From contig NC_087063.1 of assembly GCF_963678635.1 (NCBI RefSeq), positions 49,675,220 to 49,735,219 of the forward strand: 60,000 bases of DNA, read 5' to 3'. The notes under the pieces are model-generated. The model saw nothing but the letters and a program-made list of their open reading frames with translations, had not been told where the DNA came from and made no database searches. The translations under genes and the position numbers were made by a program. This document shows, piece by piece, positions 46,871 through 57,233 of the stretch (positions are counted from its first letter, which is position 1; each line of letters opens with the position of its first letter). This stretch comes from Symsagittifera roscoffensis. Lineage: Eukaryota > Xenacoelomorpha > Acoela > Convolutidae.

Positions 46871-48769
46871 AAATTTGTTCGGGTAGTTCTGATACACCCG
46901 ATCTAGAATCCAAAGTTGATCACGAATTTCCGGGTCAAAATGGGCTCCTATGATCCTAATAAGCACGCCTAATATCCTAATATGATCTTAATTAAATGGA
47001 TATTTTCCGTTTTCCAAATTGCCACAGAAGGTTTCCTCAAGTTTCTAACAAGGATTGTTGTTAGGAGGTTTAAGTCACTCCGGAGGGTTACTTCGGAGGG
47101 TTGTTAAGACACTTAGCCTACTCCGGAAGGTTACTTCGGAGGGTGCCTTCGTCACCCAAGAAACTTCGGAGGGTCTCCCTTAACTCACTAAGGAGGGTCA
47201 ATAAGAGGCTTAATATGCTCCGGAGGGTTACTTCGGAGGGTTCTTCCAAAATTTTCAAGTTTTTGAAAAGGGCCTTTAACTAGCTTAAGAAAGCGTCAAA
47301 ACAAGCTGAATTCTCAATGGGGGGTTGTTTTTAACTTCTTCGGAGGGTCTCGTGGAAAATCTCCACTAAGGAGGGTTGCTAAAGCGCTTAAGTCACTCCG
47401 GAGGGTTCCGCAAAAATCAAGGAAACGGGTTATTTTACCGCATTAAAGTCTCCAAAAGCGGTCCACCTGACTAAAAACTAAGTTGACTGACACGGTCAAC
47501 CTTCCCAGCAGGATAAAATGCTGTTTTGATAAAATTTTCTGCCGCTCGGAGGGTTCCCTAAAATTTGCACCCTCCGAACCAACAAATTCTAAAATGTTTT
47601 TCTTTCCTGAGATTATCAACCCAAAAAAGGTTGCGGTCCAAAAAAATGGTTAAAAACGTCGACTTATGGTAACAAAACTACTTCGATCGGTTGGTTAGTC
47701 TTTGAGAAATTGCCAAAAACGCGTTCGTCAAGTTGGCCTTTTTTCACCACCTATATAGATTCTGAAACACTTTTTCTGCAATTCTTAGTGAAAGTGCCCA
47801 AAAAAAGTTGAAACTAGCGTAGTAGCCCCTACGGCACTCGAATAATGCAAAAAACCGGACCAAAATCGGTTTGGAGACAAAAATTTGGCCAATAACTATC
47901 AAATTTGGACCCTCCGATTCCTTCCTTTTCCAATCCTTAAGTCGTTAGCTCTATCTACGGAGCTAATCGGAGGGTTACTCAAGAATTTTCTGGCAGCCGA
48001 GCACGTTATGCTAGCACGCTCCTAACACAAAAAACTTTATTGCTCTAACTCTAAAAACTCAAAAAAGCGATCCCCAAATCAGATTGACAAAATTCAGAAA
48101 ATTATCGAAATTTTGATCGAAAAATTTTGGTTTTTTCAATTTTTACTGAGTATTTTCTCATGCGGTTTCTTTAGTTAGGGGTATCGAACTACGTAGCTAC
48201 TCCCTATATAAAAGCTTTTTGCTGTTCGGAAAAGCTCGAATATCCAAAAATTTGGGGTCTACAGTTTGGTCGAAAATCGATAATTTTCGACGAAATTTGG
48301 GTGTTTCTTGGGTCTAATTAGGAGATAAGTAATATATAATAAGGATAATAACCTATTAGTAGTCGTTAATGAATAGTACTATACCCTCCTTTGCACCAAA
48401 ATACCCGAATTAAGACCCTTAACTCGGAAATTTGTAATCGATGGAGGGTACAATCGGACCGCGCCAATCGTGCCCCCCACCACTTAAGTTTTGATGAAAT
48501 AGTACCCGAACGATACCAAAATTGTTTCAACGATACCCAACAGTCGTTGTGGATGTTGTCCCTGATGTCCTTCTTGAGTGTAGAACACGTCGGTCAGCTT
48601 GCCACTCTACCCTCCGGCCACCGGCAAAATCACCATTAACGTGCTTAAATACTCAAATTACACTCAAGGGAGGGTATCCAACCCTTCACCAAAACACACA
48701 ATCTTTCTATCAGAAATGATATAAATCAATCTGAAACAACAACAAATAGGAAGGTCAGATCACATCTCG
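46871..48769. other. Intergenic DNA with dispersed GGAGGGT motifs
   Basis: No supported gene. Open frames here are short; the longest in the motif cluster (LRRV repeats) is a by-product of the repeat. TATA-like sequences occur ('cctatatagattc' about 47752, 'cctatataaaagc' about 48203) but no transcription unit can be assigned. Confidence 0.5.
47064..47556. repeat. Clustered GGAGGGT motif repeat
   Basis: About eleven same-strand copies of GGAGGGT, mostly as ctccggagggtt or cttcggagggt, lie within about 480 bp (for example 47083, 47095, 47138, 47168, 47222, 47234, 47341, 47398, 47547). Paired copies 12-13 bp apart recur ('ctccggagggttacttcgga'). Single copies on either strand continue to about 50.0 kb. 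Spacing is irregular, so it is not a simple tandem repeat. Confidence 0.8.
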
Positions 48770-50430
48770 TCCGGAAATAACATATAAAATGTCACTTTAT
48801 GTTTTTTTTACTGTTTTTGGTCTTTTTTGGATTTTTTACTGTTTTTTGTACTTTTTTGTTTTCAAATAAATTTAATTTTGGCTTTTTCTTGGTTATACAC
48901 TATTTGTGTTTGGTTTTACGCTTTCTCTTTAATTGTTTTTGGTCCCGGGACCTTGAGACAAGCGGGCTAATGACTTCCCACCTAACCCTCCGGCCCCCGG
49001 AATTTTCGGTGTTAACTAAGTTAAAAAGCTAAATAGTACTAGACGGAGGGTACGCACCTTCCCCCTAGTACAATAACGGCCATTAAGGCCTCTAACTCGG
49101 GCATTCGCCCGGAGCGAAGGGTTCGTCGCTGAAACGCTTGCTGATCATGAAGGTCTTATGCCTTTGACAGGACCACCCAGGAGCGCTAGAAAAACGTCTA
49201 TGTAACATTCGCCCAAATACTACACAGCGACGGAGCGTAGAAAAAGTACCTATTAACGACTGGCAGGCGTCAGTTACCTTAATCCTACTCGTTTTTCACC
49301 GTCTGGACCTTGCCAGTTGATTTTCTGGTCTGTTTAGGGCTAAGTAAAAAGTTACTATTTTTAGGCCATCAGTCAAACGACTTTTGATCAGCTTTCGTTT
49401 ACATGCGAACACAACCACATAGCTGAGTCTCGGATCCTCAGACTACGTGATTGCTATTAAAAACACGGCTCGAATACCCTATTTTAATATGTTTTTGTGT
49501 GACAGTTCTATATTAAATCCATTGGAGATGGATTGACCCTTTCCACTTTCTAGCTACTCATATTCTAAAATATCAAATAATACACGTGTTAATTCGGAGT
49601 TCTACGACATCCAAGTAGCTACAAAGTCAGTTTTATATAGTCCCTTCACATACAGCAGTCTCTGGGGGACCAAGCCTCCGCTCCCATGTTCTTCCCGAGA
49701 TAACGCTTTTATCTCTCCCAATTTGTGGCACGGGAGGGTTCCGTGGAATATCCCTTCCCCACTGAAGCTTCCTTTTCCACCAATTTCCACTGCTAAGGTT
49801 CTTATCGTGTGTTATTGCCACGATAAAAGGCTTCGTTTCTCTCGTTCTTTCGTGCGACTGTTTTCTGCTATCTCCGTCGTTGTTGTGTTTTTTCGTCCTT
49901 TCCAGTCAAAATGGCCGTCTTTTTGTATTTCTCAGAAATATTGGCCCGTCAATCGAAATTTTAAAAATTCAAATTTTCGGAATATCTAGACCCTCCTTCG
50001 CAGCATTTTTATGTTGCTAAGGCCTTTAGTCCTCGCTTCCTGTGTCTCCGGAAGGTTGCGCTGTGCCAATCCGGCAGAATGGCACAAGACTTCGGTTGTC
50101 TACCTTTCCACCGAAGGTTCACTCTGGTCCAACTGAATTTCGATGTTCTTTTACTTTCGATTATTTTCTGTCTCCTGTCACAAATAAGACAGCTCTACTC
50201 TCATTCGATTAAGTGTCGGAAATTGCGAACAGCAATTTCCCAATGCTAAATTTGACCACTTTCCCGCGATTGTAATTCGGTCGTTCTGATCTTAATTTTC
50301 TAATCTTTTCAGTTGTCGCGAGAAACTTGAGCTAGACATATCCAATTCGACATTTTGAAAAGTTCCAATTGACCCAAAAATCATGTTATTTGCATTGCTC
50401 AAGGTCAAACTTCCAAATATGACCGACTGG
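48770..50430 (+). repeat. Left inverted arm
   Basis: The best-matching part is 50100-50430, with 'ttcactct', 'aagacagctctactc', 'agcaatttccc' and 'cagttgtcgcgagaaa' all present in inverted form in the right arm. The perfect 32 bp at the inner end include an ATG at 50419-50421. The section 49.56-50.07 kb has little counterpart on the right and holds an 8-bp stem TTATCGTG/CACGATAA (about 49802-49826). Confidence 0.7.
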
Positions 50431-50559
50431 CTTATACTCCCCGGACTCAAGATCGATGTCCTCATCACGTGTTGCCGTCTGCCAGTGAATCCCCAGAATT
50501 CTGAAACAGCTCAAGAAACAGTTCCAGTGGTCATTTACAGAAGTTTGCAGCAGACTTAA
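50419..50559 (+). CDS. Short ORF starting inside the left arm (MTDW...)
   Basis: Begins with the same ATG and first four codons (MTDW) as the large minus-strand gene, because the perfect 32-bp end of the inverted repeat includes the start. It then diverges (LILPGLKIDVLITCC...) and stops after 46 codons at 50557-50559. It may be the relic of a second, oppositely oriented gene or a chance frame created by the arm. No family is recognised, and function is unlikely in this copy. Confidence 0.25.
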   Translation: MTDWLILPGLKIDVLITCCRLPVNPQNSETAQETVPVVIYRSLQQT

Positions 50560-50879
50560 GTTTATCTACACCCCAAAATTCACAACCATGTAAAATTGTC
50601 ACACTATCGCTAAACAGCAATCAAAATCTGCATACACCTGCACCTGTAATTCATGCTTTGCAAGCTAATGATTTAAATTTTCTTTAGTCTCGTTCGATTT
50701 CGATCAGGAAATTGTCATGCAACATTTTGACTCATATATTAGATATAGCATATTAATAACAATATCTCGTTCATTAAAATTTCTTTTTCGTGAACTCAGA
50801 TTTCAACCGAGTTCACCCTCGAGCGCCTTTCCTTCCCTCTCAAGACTCAAGACTTTAGAATTTCCCACTGCGCCAATGC
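50560..50879. other. Non-coding interval in the element core
   Basis: About 320 bp between the left-arm ORF and the end of the large gene. AT-rich in the middle, with no supported gene. It would contain the 3' ends of convergent transcripts from the two arms. Confidence 0.4.
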
Positions 50880-51842
50880 TCATCTCGCGTTCTTCGCCTT
50901 CGTAGTGCTAGGCCCAGACACACTTGACACCGCAATCTGTCTTAACAGTGCCTCCTCATCATCGGAGCTAATTACGATCTCTTCCCAAGCCTTCAGTTGT
51001 TCATAAGACCGCATCCATTCCCTCTGTTCTTGCAGGCTCTTTGCTTGGATAGGCAAACCCTTTACCTTCGACTCCCTATTCAAGCAAAAGGAGTTGTGCA
51101 GACTCAGACTCACGTTCTTCGCCAAGTCCTCTTCCAGTATTGATTCTCTCGCCTTAGTGTTATCTCTAGAAACACTACCAACTCTTTTCCACCCCGTCGT
51201 GATCGCATTTCGATGTGTCAGCAGAGGTCTTTTGAAGTCTTCCGGTCCTATCTCTGCCAGGAACTGTCGATATTCCTTTTGATTTTTCTTCATGTGATCT
51301 TTCGTCACCATGTACAGCCAAGACGTCAACGTCGCTCGAAACCACGGAAAGCACCTTAAGCGGCTCCATACGTGCCTGACTTCCATCGGTATGGCGAATA
51401 CCTTGCATGCAGTCTCAAACAACTCAAGTCTCCTACTGTAATCTATAGCGTATTTTGATTCTGCCGTTGGTGTCTTCGACTCCCGATATTTAGTCACATT
51501 CTCTTAGATCAATCGCAAAGCCAGCATCGTGCTTACCACCAAGAGTGTCACCTTTTGCCTGTGATCTGGTAATCCGATCGACCGAATTTCTTCCACATCC
51601 CATATTACGCAGAGGTTTGCGTGATCCGGGTACCACACCGTTTGTGCCCGACAATGGCACGGGCATTCCCCATGTGTGATCTCGATGCTCCGAAGATTGC
51701 GTTCTCCCGAAGCTTCTAAGAGAGGTTCCAAAGCTTTCATCTTCTCATGCATCGCATCATTCTCCTCCAGGTTTTTAGCACTATTCATCGATTTCCTGAT
51801 CATATTTTGTCTCTCGAGGTCACTCGTGTTCTGACCTTCCAA
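50880..51842 (-). pseudogene. Unassigned element protein, C-terminal third
   Basis: One frame carries two blocks separated by a TAA at 51504-51506. The first block (from 51842) starts EGQNTSDLERQNMIRKSMNS, includes a cysteine cluster GECPCHCRAQ, a conserved-looking YPDHANLCVIWDVEEIRSIG and a hydrophobic stretch TLLVVSTMLALRL. The second block (to the true end at 50880) is basic and helical (YSRRLELFETACKVF, WSRLRCFPWFRATLTSWLYM, KKNQKEYRQFLAEIGPEDF). It ends with EEIVISSDDEEALLRQ, which has the form of a SUMO-interacting motif, and a basic tail. No DDE, tyrosine-recombinase or polymerase motif was seen. The family is not recognised. Confidence 0.6.
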
Positions 51843-52460
51843 ACCCAGAATTTCCTCCCCCAGATTTCACTCAAGTCGTCTCTCTGTTCCCTCGGCACCG
51901 TTCCCCGGATCTTTCTCAATAGTCTGTTTGAGTGATGCGACATTCGAGCCAATCTTACGCACTTGGGCACCGAGAAGGCTCTGTCTAATAACACCCTCTG
52001 GCTGGATACCTCCACCATCGCCATGTGCAGTGGGTAGTGGCTACCACATAGGTTGGCCATCACTGATCCCACTAGGGACTTCGCATTCAATGGCAGACCA
52101 TAGGCTTCACTTATGGGAAACCCCAACTCCGCCTCAAGACCGACTTTCCAGCCTCTGATGTGTTTCTGGGTTACTTGCAATACCCCAGGCCATGACTCCA
52201 CGCTTAAAGCGGTCACCAAATGGTGTTCAGACTCTAGCATCTCCAGTGACTGTATACTGCACGTCCTCGAGAAGAATCCCAAAGCTGTTGCTATGTTCAT
52301 GGTGGTATTCGCGTAATACTCAGCCACTATCTGTACTTCACTCTTCTTCCTTTCTGTGATGTCTACAAACCAAGTGAATAGGTCTTCTTTTTGAAAGGAC
52401 TGTATCCTGACGCATGATCGTCCATCACAAGTGTATTCTCCGCTTCCACACGTCAGGTCA
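51800..52460 (-). pseudogene. Unassigned element protein, central part
   Basis: Read in a third frame. The protein-like part runs from about TCDGRSCVRIQSFQKEDLF through WFVDITERKKSEVQIVAEYY, ANTTMNIATALGFFSRTC, VLQVTQKHIRGWKVGLEAEL, EAYGLPLNAKSLVGSVMANL to VSSQRVLLDRAFSVPKCV. It is a well-composed globular sequence with balanced hydrophobics. Frameshifts at about 52.45 kb (upstream) and about 51.83 kb (downstream) separate it from the other parts. I do not recognise a family. Confidence 0.6.
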
Positions 52461-52932
52461 AGACAGCTTCCGGCTCCATCTTTTTCACCGATCCTAGCTT
52501 GCTCTTTGCTTCGCCTGACTCCTTCATCTGAGGCAAGATCAGCTCGTTTACTATACTCAGTGTTGCTAGGTCCTCGTCTTTTGTCGGTGCAAGCCTCACT
52601 CGCTCCGTGACCTACTCGATCAGGCTTGCGTGGGGATGTGGGCACCAGGAGGGTCTCAGCATCTTCCAAACCACTCCTAAGTTCGTAACCAGCATGCCGT
52701 TTCCATTACCCATTTTCAATTCAACTCTTTTGTTTGAATGCGGCACACTCCTCAGTTCTGGCATCTTCTCGAGAATCAAGCCCAAGCTCGGCTTCTCTAT
52801 TTCTGCTGGGTCTATCTCGATTATCTTTTCCGTCAAAAACTTTAATAGCTCTGTCACTTCCTGATTCCTGTGAGCGCTCCCGGCCTCTGAATCCAAGAAG
52901 GGGTTGTATGCTATTCCCATCACTCCAGACAC
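52461..52932 (-). pseudogene. Unassigned element protein, linker part
   Basis: Same frame as the N-terminal block, continuing after a TAG at 52933-52935. Visible segments are MGIAYNPFLDSEAGSAHRNQ, VTELLKFLTEKIIEIDPAEI and EKPSLGLILEKMPELRSV. A second TAG lies at 52612-52614, after which the frame continues plausibly (VNELILPQMKESGEAKSK) until a stop near 52.46 kb. Stops but no shift here suggest point mutation of one long reading frame. Confidence 0.55.
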
Positions 52933-53614
52933 CTATTGATATTCTCCCTTTTTATTGGGTCTCGAGTATTCTCCAGCCGAGGCTAAGTTATGGTGCACGT
53001 CATGTCCCTCTTCAAATTTCTTTTTATAGAACCTCCGTATTTCATCTAGCTTTCTATGATTCCCTAGAGACTGCCTGGAGCCATCCTCCTTTTCTATTCC
53101 AGTACTCTGGTATACATTCAGGATGACCGCTGAGATTCTCCTTTCCATTGTCGTGCTTCCGATTGCTCTCTGCTGACACGCTTGGATGGTACTGTCGGTC
53201 ATCACGGACATTAACCACCTCAAGAAACAAGTAGCTTCTTTTCTCCTTGCCAGACTCAAGCCTGAATTATCCCTGGCGACGTGCTGCATCAGCATCTGAT
53301 AAAACTCCAGATTCTTGCCGCCCAGCCTCAACTTGTCATGTGAGGTCAACGTCTCTAGCTCTATTCCCACCAGGCTCCACGCGAACATCAGCAGTCCCGT
53401 TGTCCTAACGAAGGGATTTGCTTTCAACGGCAACGCAGATGAGGGTGTCCTCATCGCTTCTTCAAAATAATCCCGTAGTAAGTTCTGCCAAGCTCGTTTC
53501 AGTTGGCTCTTCCTCTAACTTGTTGATCTCCACCTTTTGCTGGGTAGCCCAATTGCCTCGCATGCGAGACATTCCATTATCGCGTTTCTTTAGGCAGTTG
53601 TACCAGTCGGTCAT
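52933..53614 (-). pseudogene. Unassigned element protein, N-terminal part
   Basis: The best start is the ATG at 53612-53614, inside the perfect 32-bp arm end, giving MTDWYNCLKKRDNG. That frame closes after 50 codons (TGA at 53462-53464). A one-frame shift leads into LRDYFEEAMRTPSSALPLKA and on through SLVGIELETLTSHDKLRL, FYQMLMQHVARDNSGLSLA and RRKEATCFLRWLMSVMTDST to a TAG at 52933-52935. The whole gene, 53614 to 50880, would be about 911 codons. Overall it looks like a large soluble nuclear-type protein, but I could not assign a family or a catalytic motif. Confidence 0.6.
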
Positions 53615-54850
53615 ATTTGGAAGTTTGACCTTGACAAACACGAAACACGCAATTTTGGGAGGAAATTTAATTTTTCAAAAATTCGAATGGAGCCTGTCAT
53701 GCTCAACTTTCTCGCGACAACTGAAAATATCAGAAAAAAAGATCAAAACATCCGATTTCCAATCGCCGGAAAGTACCTAAAAAGCAGCGGGAAATTGCTA
53801 TTCGCAAATTCCACACACGAAATAAAACGCGAGTAGAGCCGTCTTATCCTGAAATAGGAAAAGAAACGATTGCGAAAGAAGATCACGATTATTCGAGCTA
53901 AACTAGAGTGAACCCTCAGTGGAAAGGTGGACAGCTGGGGTGTCCCAATGGTTCAGACCAAAACTTCATTACTAGAGTCAAAACTTGTTTTCCTTATTAA
54001 AACTGATTAGTATTGAACTCCTCAAGTTATCATACTTAATTCTCGAGTTGCTCATTAATTTAGTTACCTCTAATTCCCGAGTGTGCCGACATGTGAGTTC
54101 TCAATTTAGTTTTCTTGAGTGTGTTTTATGATTGTTATGTTGAGATAAGGCGAGCTTTAGGTTGATCCATCTGAAATGGATCAAAATTTCACTGTCTAAT
54201 AAAAAGTAACTGTGCGGATTATTCCGACCCTGTTTTTAACGGTGTTCGTGTATTTTGGGTGTTTTGAGACCTAATCATAGGGACGTTCTTATTTTCTAGA
54301 GTGGGGGTATTTTGGTAGTGGCCTTTAAGCTGTAACGGGTTTTTAGTCACATATCGCAAGCGAACCGAATTGGCTCCGACCGTTTTGAGGTAGAAAAACA
54401 CGAGAGATAGTGTCCCTGACTCTTGGGCCAATGGTTATTGGGCCTATTCTTCTTAATTCTCATATGTGGCCGAAGTAGGCGACTGTTGGATTGTGTTTTT
54501 ATGGCGCTCCTGGGTGTTTTTAGGATATCATGACTGCGGAGTCGAACCTACTTGACGCAGCTCCGGGCTACATGCCCATTCTAGAATGCCGGTCGTACGG
54601 TTCAGCGGGAACGTGTAAGCCTTCCGGTTGTATCGTGATAACTTTTTAAGAAAACTCGAGGAAATTTCCTGGTACGCTCTCCGAACGAGGCTTAGCTAAC
54701 CGAATAAGGGGAGGTAACTAGGGGGACGAAAAAACGAGCAAAAGACAAAAAGCAAAACTAAAACCGAAAAAGAACAGAAAAAGGAACAAAAACTATAAAA
54801 CAAAATAAAAAGACAGTGACTTTGACACCAAATTAGTTGGATCAAACCTT
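53603..54850 (-). repeat. Right inverted arm
   Basis: Inverted counterpart of the left arm. The inner block 53603 to about 53960 contains, in complement, the 32 bp identical to 50399-50430, followed by a roughly 70-75% match. Weaker outer blocks are at about 54150-54240 and 54480-54850. The arm is about 400 bp shorter than the left one because the stretch opposite 49.56-50.07 kb is reduced. It presumably contains the promoter of the minus-strand gene, whose ATG is at its inner edge. Confidence 0.7.
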
Positions 54851-54959
54851 TATATTAATTAAATAGTATACCCATACTGTTTTTTTAAAAAGACCGATCG
54901 TTTCGATCATTTCAGCAATCTGAAGGGTGCCCGAGTGTGGGGCGTTGTGAAGGGTTTTC

Positions 54960-55171
54960 AGATAGCTTGCAACTTAGCTGGACTATTAGGAGACTTGACT
55001 AGAACAGGTGGCCAGTCGAGTGGGAGAGTTTTTCACAGGGACTTAGCTGGACCATTAGGAGACTTGACTGGAACAGGTGACCAGTCGAGTGGGAAAGTGG
55101 TTCACAGGGACTCAGCTGGACCATTAGGAGACTTGACTGGAACAGGTGACCAGCCAAGTGGGAAAGTGGTG
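54960..55171. repeat. 69-bp tandem repeat, three copies
   Basis: 'gctggac(t/c)attaggagactt' recurs at 54979, 55048 and 55117, giving a 69-bp period and about three copies, the last slightly degenerate. 69 bp is 23 codons, so a plus-strand frame stays open through it, but composition and lack of context argue against a real gene. Confidence 0.9.
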
Positions 55172-55697
55172 CTGGTAATCAGCTGCAGGATAAGTCAAGG
55201 AAAAAGGAAACATCCAGCACGGTCAGAGCAACAAGAGAGGACGGGGTGTTCTCAAGTTGGTCAAACGGGTAGGTACCCTGGTCGGATCGGGAGGGGAGAA
55301 CGGACATAGACAGTTTTTGTGATACCCCATAAGATCGCTAGCAGGGGGAGGAGAACGCGTGGCAATCAGGTACCAGACATTTTTTTGTTGTTGTTCAGAT
55401 AAAGGGATGACACAAGACACCTTAAATTTTAGGTGGGTACATTTTTTTGCTTTTATCGATATTCATTATTTTTTCTCTCTCTTAAATTTTTGACGCTTTT
55501 TGGAGAAGAACGTTTTAATCGGTTTCGGACAAACAGGTGATCACCAGACACCTAGAACAAGTTGGGTTTCAACTTGCGTCACAATATTAAAAGGAAAAAA
55601 AGGGAGTTGGTGATTTTAACTTTTGGCCAGTAAGGTTGGGTTTTTTTGGCAAATTTCTAATAGAGCTCGAGTGGTGGTACAAGGTACAGTGGTTCAA
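55172..55697. other. No recognisable feature
   Basis: I see no gene, RNA gene or ordered repeat here. The stretch lies between two tandem repeats and is AT-rich in its right half. Confidence 0.45.
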
Positions 55698-56117
55698 GGC
55701 ATTCTTGGAACAGGCAGTCTTGGGACAGGGAGTCTTGGGACAGGCAGTCTTGGGACAGGCAGTCTTGGGACAGGCAGTCTTGCGACAGGCAGTCTTGGGA
55801 CAGGCAGTCTTGGGACAGGCAGTCTTGGGACAGGCAGTCTTGGGACAGGCAGTCTTGGGACAGGCAGTCTTGGGACAGGCAGTCTTGGGACAGGCAGTCT
55901 TGGGACAAGCAGGCTTGGGACAGGCAGTCTTGGGACAGGCAGTCTTGCGACAGGCGGTCTTGGGACAGGCGGTCTTGGGACAGGCAGTCTTGGGACAGGC
56001 AGTCTTGGGACAGGCAGTCTTGGGACAGGCGGTCTTGGGACAGGCGGTCTTGGGACAGGCAGTCTTGGGACAGGCAGTCTTGGGACAGGCAGTTTTGGGA
56101 CAGGCAGTCTTGGGACA
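55698..56117. repeat. 15-bp minisatellite, 28 units
   Basis: Twenty-eight in-phase units of ggcagtcttgggaca with few substitutions, occupying exactly 420 bp. Recurrent variants (ggcggtcttgggaca, ggcagtcttgcgaca) appear in similar local combinations, indicating block amplification. Because 15 is a multiple of three, several frames are open on both strands (GSLGT, AVLGQ and others). These are by-products, not genes. Confidence 0.97.
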
Positions 56118-56411
56118 GTACCAGAAAGTCTTGGGATAGTACCAGAAAGTCTTGGGACAGTACCAGAAAGTCTTGGGACAGTACCAGAAAGTCTTGGGAC
56201 AGTACCAGAAAGTCTTGGGACAGTACCAGAAAGTCTTGAGACAGTACCAGAAAGTCTTGGGACAGTACCAGAAAGTCTTGGGACAGTACCAGAAAGTCTT
56301 TGGACAGTACATAGAATTGTTGGGACAGTACGTAGAAAAGTTGGGACAGTTCGTAGAAGTGTTGGGACAGTACGTAGAAGTGTTGGGACAGCACGAAGAA
56401 GTAGTGTGACG
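56118..56411. repeat. 21-bp minisatellite, 13-14 units
   Basis: Directly abuts the 15-bp array and shares its 12-bp core agtcttgggaca, but each unit carries gtaccagaa in place of ggc, giving 21 bp. Thirteen full units fill 56118-56390 and a degenerate fourteenth ends at 56411. Units drift rightward (gtacgtagaagtgttgggac). It is unrelated in sequence to the 21-bp satellite at 3-37 kb. Confidence 0.95.
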
Positions 56412-56781
56412 GTACTAAAGGGTCTTAAGGCAGGTCGAAATAACTGAATCAAATGCAATATGACTAGTCGGAACGTTAAATCGCGATAGATCGGATTCTG
56501 TTGGGATCACGAATTAGTAAAATTTTAATATATCTTATAAGGAATAGGAAAGTAGTTTTTCTTTATTTTTATATTTATTATCAAAAATTTTTTATTCTTA
56601 GAACAGGATTTTGTAAATAGCAATATTGTAAATAGAAACAATTTTAAATAAAAATCATGAGACGGAGCAGGGAACGATAGCTGAAAAAAGAGCTACAGAG
56701 TCAAAGACAAATTATAAATCGTCGCAACGAAAAATGACATCGGTTGGCCCAAGAATAACAAAGAAGAACTTTTCAGTAAGC
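56412..56781. other. AT-rich leader of the plus-strand retroelement
   Basis: No gene visible. It lies just upstream of the first gag-like ATG of the plus-strand element, so a 5' LTR or untranslated leader is expected. I could not recognise LTR ends or a primer-binding site. Confidence 0.4.
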
Positions 56782-57233
56782 ATGGTCAACACAAGGTTTA
56801 CTAAAGAGAACAAAACGAAAGAAGGCGCGGAAGGGAAACAAACGGAACCCGCCCAGAAACACCAGACCAGAGTGTGGATGAGGTGGAGAAGAAGACGACG
56901 GAGTCAACAATGATGTCGAATGCAAAGGAACAAAATCAAACGTCGATGTAATTCTCGCTGATAGACACTGTGGACGACACAACGGGCAACACGCCAGAAA
57001 CGGTAAAGGACGAGTCTCAACTAAAAAGAACGTCATTTACAGAAAGGATAGCAATGATGGTCGGGATTAAATCAAGAGACATAGTGACGGGGGAACCGAA
57101 AGCCGAGAAAGGCAAAACATTTGGAACAGTTTCCACGAAAACGACAGAGGCCAACCAAGACGAAGACCAGTTAAACAGGGAGCAGCAGCCAACAATATGG
57201 CGAGAGCTGACCATGAAACAACAACTTCTTTGA
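56782..57233 (+). pseudogene. Gag N-terminus, broken
   Basis: A possible start ATG at 56782 gives MVNTRFTKENKTKEGAEGK, basic as in the minus-strand gag. The frame stops at 56911 but the likely continuation is one frame over (VDEVEKKTTESTMMS), stopping at a TAA (56949-56951). That second frame then continues (TVDDTTGNTPETVKDESQ, GIKSRDIVTGEPKAEKGK) to 57233. The sequence is charged and low in complexity, and similarity to the minus-strand copy is weak here, so the assignment rests mainly on position. Confidence 0.55.

Larger units (their letters stand above)
48770..54850 (-). mobile_element. Long-inverted-repeat element with one decayed gene
   Basis: Two inverted arms (about 48770-50430 and 53603-54850) flank about 3.2 kb holding a broken minus-strand gene of about 910 codons. 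The innermost part of the arms is best conserved: 32 bp are identical (50399-50430 and complement of 53603-53634). The next about 350 bp match at roughly 70-75% by eye. Outer blocks match more weakly but in order: 'cccaggagcgc' at about 49172 and complement of about 54512, 'gggcat...gcccggagc' at about 49111, 'atccatt..agatggat' at about 49518 and 54170. The ends and any target-site duplication are unclear. I do not recognise the superfamily. Long arms with inward promoters recall Mutator-like or Polinton-like elements, but no hallmark enzyme was seen. Confidence 0.65.

Noticed and set aside
47101-47283. 60-codon frame with repeated LRRV
   Set aside because: By-product of the GGAGGGT motif cluster.
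49602-49989. Short frames near 49.6-50.0 kb, including a 62-codon minus-strand frame
   Set aside because: Within the left inverted arm, not matched in the right arm and without recognisable motifs.
54935-55309. 124-codon frame with a 23-residue repeat
   Set aside because: Explained by the 69-bp tandem repeat, with no flanking coding signal.
55587-56458. Long frames of 240-275 codons on both strands in the minisatellite
   Set aside because: 15-bp and 21-bp units keep every stop-free frame open; four or more overlapping frames cannot all be genes and none has a context.
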